Origin: Betaproteobacteria bacterium
GTDB taxonomy: Bacteria; Pseudomonadota; Gammaproteobacteria; Burkholderiales; Usitatibacteraceae
Direction: 5' to 3'
NCBI GenBank assembly: GCA_016790625.1
Contig: JAEUNB010000379.1
Coordinates: 1 to 33,547, forward strand
Length of the DNA stretch: 33,547 nt
Below the pieces are notes generated by a model. The model did not search any database, was not told where the DNA came from, and saw only the letters and a program-made list of their open reading frames with translations. Of the stretch, positions 29,849-33,547 are shown in pieces (position 1 is the stretch's first letter; the number at the start of each line of letters is the position of its first letter). The translations under genes were made by a program, and so were the position numbers.

Positions 29849-31985
29849 GCAGGACCACGTCCTTAATGAGATCAATCTGCGCTTCCGCCTTTACCAGCTC
29901 CTCGTCTAGCAAGCGCTGGCGGTAATCGAGTTCGCTACGCTCGGCTTCCAGCTGCGAAATGCGCGCGTTGCGCGCCTCTGCCTCGCCCAGCAGCTTCTCG
30001 ATGTGCGCGAGCCGCTCACGCGACACACGTGCATGCTCGTCGTGGTCGCGCGAGATGCGTTGCAGGCGATCAGAAAGCTCCTGTATCCCGGCCAATTCGG
30101 TCTGCTGGGCGGCTATGCGGGCGAGCGCCTGCGCGTTTTCCTCGCGCAGTTGCTCGACTTGCGCCATGCGCTCAGCGGACAGCCGCGCGTGCTCGTCACT
30201 ATCCCTCGCAATCCGCTGCAAGTTCGCAGCAAGTTCTGCGGCATTCGCACGCTCTGCTTCGTACGCTGCGAGGCCGCGCGAGACCTCTGCCTCCAGCAAT
30301 GCGGCGGATGCAATCGCGGCCGCCTTTTCGGCCTGCAAAGCCTCGACCTGCGCCAGCCGGTGCGCAGCCAGGTTCATCTGTTGCAAACGCTCCTCGGCCA
30401 GCTTCGCGTTCGTGGTCTCGTGCGCCGTCAACAACTGACTCTGGCTGGAAAGCGCCGTATCCAACGCTAACTTGCTTTCCAGGATTTGCTGCGCATGCGC
30501 ATGCTCGCTCGCGAGTCGCGAGGCAATGCCATCGCGTTCCAACACCGCGCTGGCCAGCTCGGCCTGCAGCGCACTGATGCGCTGGGCCGTTTCTTCAAGC
30601 GATTGCTCGCGTTGCCCGAGCGCCTGACGCACCTGCTCCAGTTCAGCCGTAGTGATGGCGGCTGCCTTTGCGGCTTCTTCTTTCGCAGCCTGGATCGCCA
30701 ACAATTGCGCCTGGAGGGATTCGATTTGCGATTTCTGCGCGGCCTTGTCGATGGCCGCAGTCTCGACCGCGCGGGTAAGCTCATCCAGCCGTGCCTGGCG
30801 CTGCGTCGCCTGTTGTATCAACTCCTCGCAGGCGCGATTGAGTTGCGTGACCTGATCTGCACGTTGGATTGCAAGTTCGGTTTGTTCCTGCGCGCCGCGC
30901 GACAGTTCGTCGATGCGCCCCTGCTGCTCGGCGATGCGGTTTTCCAGCCGCGCCTGAATCTGGGCGGCTTGCGTCAGGGACGCCTTGCTCTCGGCCAGTT
31001 GCAAGGCCTGTAGAAGGGCTTCATCGTCATGCTCGCGCGTTTGCCGCTCAAGCTGAGCACGTAACGACGCGATGTCAGCTTCCAGCCCTGTTCTAGATCG
31101 GTTGAGTTCTGCGACTGAAGCGACGTAGGCAGCAATCCCCTGCTCCTGGTCACGGCTCAGTTGTACCAGCGCTTCGGTCCTGGCCTCGCTGATGGCCAAG
31201 CGCTCGCTCGCTTCGCTCAGCTTAGCCGTTGTCGAAGCAAGCATGGCCTCGGCTTCCGCCCGCGCAAGCTCGGACGCACTTTCACGCAACGGTGCGCCCT
31301 CGTCAGGAAGCGGCTTTACCGCCGGCTGCGTTCTGCTCCATTCACGCACATAGATCGCCGTGGCAATGGCGGGCATACGCTCTTCAACACGGGTAACCGA
31401 GCGAAACCCCAAACCACACAGGTAGTCGTCCACCTCAGCCGCGCCGGCGCCGGCGAGATTTGGCCCCCCTGCAAGCAACACCCGGGCAAGTACGACATCG
31501 CAATTGGCGAGGTGACCAGCGGCCCCCTGCAACACTGGAAGCGCCGGAAGACAATCAGCCACAAGCCAATTGAGCGTGTCCGCAGGCCAGTCTGCATCGG
31601 CCAACGTGGCGTCTATCGTCGTCATTGACAAAGTGCGCCGCTCGCGCGCGCGGAGGTTTCGCCAAAGAAACGATAGCGATTCGGGCTCAATCACGCTGCT
31701 TTCGTTGGGGTTGGTTGCAACATAAAACACTTGCTCACCCGACGCGGCGCCAACAAGTGCATTGCGCGCCATCCAGCCCTCACGCGGCCCGATCGAATCG
31801 GGCAGTTTTCGCGCCAATCCGGCATCGGCTTCCAACAGCATCAGGCGCGGCACACCCCACTGTGCGTAGCGGCTCGCCGCAAAGCCACTTCCAGCCCCGA
31901 CATGCACAACACTTTCAGCGGGGAACAGTACGCTGAGGTGATTCAACCAGCTCTGCAGTTCGGCGCTTGATTGTGTCAGTGTCAT
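29832..31985 (-). CDS. FkbM-like domain plus very long coiled coil
   Basis: A 717-residue protein. Residues about 1-210 look like a degenerate FkbM/SAM domain: SVVHVGAGSGFAASRYAQWG as motif I, LMLLEADAG, then TTIDATLAD and LNWLVADCLPALPVLQGA where FkbM proteins carry the 'D-x-E-G' acidic pair. The catalytic quality is doubtful because that acidic pair is missing. Residues about 225-700 are almost continuous heptad-like helix rich in Ala, Gln, Glu and Leu with few prolines or glycines, so a long coiled coil is predicted. The ATG at 31985 is preferred over a 26-codon upstream extension that overlaps the preceding gene. It could be a spacer, scaffold or chain-length ruler. Confidence 0.83.
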   Translation of the reverse strand: MTLTQSSAELQSWLNHLSVLFPAESVVHVGAGSGFAASRYAQWGVPRLMLLEADAGLARKLPDSIGPREGWMARNALVGAASGEQVFYVATNPNESSVIEPESLSFLWRNLRARERRTLSMTTIDATLADADWPADTLNWLVADCLPALPVLQGAAGHLANCDVVLARVLLAGGPNLAGAGAAEVDDYLCGLGFRSVTRVEERMPAIATAIYVREWSRTQPAVKPLPDEGAPLRESASELARAEAEAMLASTTAKLSEASERLAISEARTEALVQLSRDQEQGIAAYVASVAELNRSRTGLEADIASLRAQLERQTREHDDEALLQALQLAESKASLTQAAQIQARLENRIAEQQGRIDELSRGAQEQTELAIQRADQVTQLNRACEELIQQATQRQARLDELTRAVETAAIDKAAQKSQIESLQAQLLAIQAAKEEAAKAAAITTAELEQVRQALGQREQSLEETAQRISALQAELASAVLERDGIASRLASEHAHAQQILESKLALDTALSSQSQLLTAHETTNAKLAEERLQQMNLAAHRLAQVEALQAEKAAAIASAALLEAEVSRGLAAYEAERANAAELAANLQRIARDSDEHARLSAERMAQVEQLREENAQALARIAAQQTELAGIQELSDRLQRISRDHDEHARVSRERLAHIEKLLGEAEARNARISQLEAERSELDYRQRLLDEELVKAEAQIDLIKDVVLREKAF

Positions 31986-32004
31986 GGCGTCGATTCCGTC
32001 CCGA

Positions 32005-33547
32005 TCAGACAATCTGGTGCAATTCAATCGACCGCACGCGCACCGCGAGGACGCGCGAATCATCGGAGCCGTGCTCCACAGGCGAGATCAATCGCGGAAA
32101 CCGGAACTGAAACTCCCACTCACTTCCCGGAGGCACCTGCTCAGAGGAAAAACGTGAGCGCACGATCGCAACCACGCCTTCGCCATCAAAGGTCACGACG
32201 AGCGGCATACCGTTGATGCTCAGCTGCATGCCGTTGAGTATGTCCACGGCCTTGGCATCGACGATATCGATCGTCACGCCGTACTCTCCGGCTTTCAGGG
32301 CAGCAACGCGTAGCGTACTCAGCCGGTCCGGTCCGGCCCAGCGCCCGTCGTGCTCGGCGTAGTACCAGTTTTCGCCATCGATTTCGCCAGTAAGGTCGAT
32401 AAAGGCTTCGGTCTTTTGGTAAAGCGGGGTATACGCCTCTGATGAACGAGTCAGAGGTTGCTCCAGCCGGTCGAGCAGTTGCTGGTTCTCGGTCGTGTAG
32501 TGCATCAGTTCATCCTGCATCTGATGCAGTTGCAATAGCAGCAATTCGTTTTCTTCCGTCAGGCGTCCCATTTCAGCTTTCAGCGGCGCTAATTCTCCGT
32601 TTGCATCCGCAAGCTCGCCGCGTGTTTGCAGGACGACGGTTTCCAATTCACCTACTTTGGCTAAAAGCCCCGATTCACGCGCCAGCCATTCGGCGTCACG
32701 TATTTGCGCGGACGCATGCATCGCTGCTACTTGCTCGCGTAGCACACCGAGATCGGTCTCCTTAAGTGCGCACAGTTGACGGCTCTCGCCCAGCGCGCTG
32801 TCTGCCTCGGCTATTCGCCGGCCCAGATTGCGAAATTCTCGCCAAGCTGCGAGAGCTTCCGTGCTTTCTGCCGTCAGAAGGGCACCATCGAGATCCGCCG
32901 CACTATCGAGTTCCCGGAACAATTCTGCTGCGGCACTTGACTCACCGACGAGTGGCCGTGCGAGCGTTGCGCGCACAGCGCCCGCTTCGATGCCGGCGTC
33001 TGCCGCGAATCCGGCGGGCAGCTGCAAATCCAGCCCCAATTTCGGATTGATTGCCTCCAGGAATTTCGCAGGCGAGCACCGCGCTGCATCACTATTGATC
33101 AGCACGCATCGATCACTGTGCCGATGATAGAAACGCAGTAACTCGTCATTCTCCCGAGACCACTTCTTGAGGAAAGATTCGCATTGGCTTGCGGACATTT
33201 CACCGTCCGCCATTGCGATCCCGAGCGCGTGCTCAGGGGATGCAAAGGTCAGCACGAATCGAACTTGCGAATCGAACGCCGCCCAAAAATCCATGGTCCA
33301 CAGGTTGCGCGCGTCTGCCCAGCCCCATGCAGGAAAGGCGAGATTGGAGACAAACAGATCGGCCGCCAGTTCATGCCATAGCTTGCCTGGCGCCAATTGC
33401 GCGCCAACACTCTCACCATCGAGATCAAGTTCGTGCGCCGCAAACATCTCAGCAAGAAAGTCGGAAGGCGACAAGCCGCGCTGCCGTGATGGCCGGGGGT
33501 TCTCGATACCCGCGTGGCAAAGCAGTTGATGCATCTGGTGAAGGCCC
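32005..33547 (-). CDS. Sulfotransferase-like / coiled coil / beta-sandwich protein (5' end missing)
   Basis: The frame is open to the right edge of the window, so the true start lies outside; 509 residues follow the internal ATG at 33534. The visible N-terminal part resembles sulfotransferase-family proteins: WGWADARNLWTMDFW and VRFVLTFASPEHAL (compare 'GWKDPRtcltLpfW'), then a CVLINSD segment. The P-loop would be upstream, outside the window. A coiled coil covers about residues 215-365 and includes ENELLLLQLHQMQDELMHY, a segment I have seen in other glycan-transferase fusion proteins. The last 124 residues form a beta-sandwich with RWAGP, LSINGMPL and DDSRVLAVRVRSIEL, resembling the N-terminus of the 22703-24463 product. 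The true sulfotransferase activity is unproven. Confidence 0.8.
   Translation of the reverse strand, partial: GLHQMHQLLCHAGIENPRPSRQRGLSPSDFLAEMFAAHELDLDGESVGAQLAPGKLWHELAADLFVSNLAFPAWGWADARNLWTMDFWAAFDSQVRFVLTFASPEHALGIAMADGEMSASQCESFLKKWSRENDELLRFYHRHSDRCVLINSDAARCSPAKFLEAINPKLGLDLQLPAGFAADAGIEAGAVRATLARPLVGESSAAAELFRELDSAADLDGALLTAESTEALAAWREFRNLGRRIAEADSALGESRQLCALKETDLGVLREQVAAMHASAQIRDAEWLARESGLLAKVGELETVVLQTRGELADANGELAPLKAEMGRLTEENELLLLQLHQMQDELMHYTTENQQLLDRLEQPLTRSSEAYTPLYQKTEAFIDLTGEIDGENWYYAEHDGRWAGPDRLSTLRVAALKAGEYGVTIDIVDAKAVDILNGMQLSINGMPLVVTFDGEGVVAIVRSRFSSEQVPPGSEWEFQFRFPRLISPVEHGSDDSRVLAVRVRSIELHQIV

Noticed and set aside
1-33547. CRISPR array, insertion sequence, integrase, toxin-antitoxin or phage-defence genes
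   Set aside because: No short spaced direct repeats, transposase motifs, terminal inverted repeats or defence-type proteins were seen on reading both strands.

Overview
The window is G+C-rich proteobacterial DNA. The KpsE/KpsM/KpsT-type export genes, a type II ManC and a ferredoxin-NADP reductase ending in ENYW suggest a betaproteobacterium, or a close gammaproteobacterial relative. This placement is inferred from gene content and motif memory; no database search was run.

Positions 1-9.6 kb look like stable chromosomal background. Three small minus-strand genes come first: a two-helix membrane protein, a short hypothetical, and a secreted DUF4864-type protein. A plus-strand ECF sigma factor operon follows, made of the sigma factor, a one-helix anti-sigma-like protein and an exported 402-residue protein. 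It closes with a strong intrinsic terminator. A minus-strand block converges on it: ferredoxin-NADP reductase, a lipoprotein prolyl oligopeptidase and a large CorA-like membrane protein. tRNA-His, with its own extended -10 promoter and terminator, marks the boundary.

Positions 9.86-33.5 kb are a surface-polysaccharide (capsule) locus in two facing transcription units that meet only 7 bp apart at about 16.4 kb. The plus-strand unit is manC, kpsE, kpsM, kpsT, a family-4 glycosyltransferase and a methyltransferase. The minus-strand unit runs from beyond the right edge to 16.4 kb. In transcription order it encodes: a sulfotransferase-like/coiled-coil/beta-sandwich protein; a methyltransferase-like/coiled-coil protein; an FkbM methyltransferase with a basic tail; a DUF4214-like/GT2 glycosyltransferase; a GT4 glycosyltransferase; a second Gmd-like SDR; a beta-sandwich/kinase-like/methyltransferase protein; a parallel beta-helix protein; gmd; fcl; and a double-methyltransferase fusion.

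The inferred pathway is as follows. ManC supplies GDP-mannose, and Gmd plus Fcl convert it to GDP-L-fucose. Glycosyltransferases assemble a fucose-containing glycan, which is methylated at several points and exported by the KpsMT ABC transporter with KpsE. The beta-helix protein may trim or modify it outside the cytoplasm. The most unusual content is the dense set of methyltransferase, kinase-like and coiled-coil fusion proteins. It resembles, in principle, the WbdD chain-terminator/ruler logic known from ABC-dependent O antigens. KpsC/KpsS and an outer-membrane exporter were not found here and may lie outside the window.
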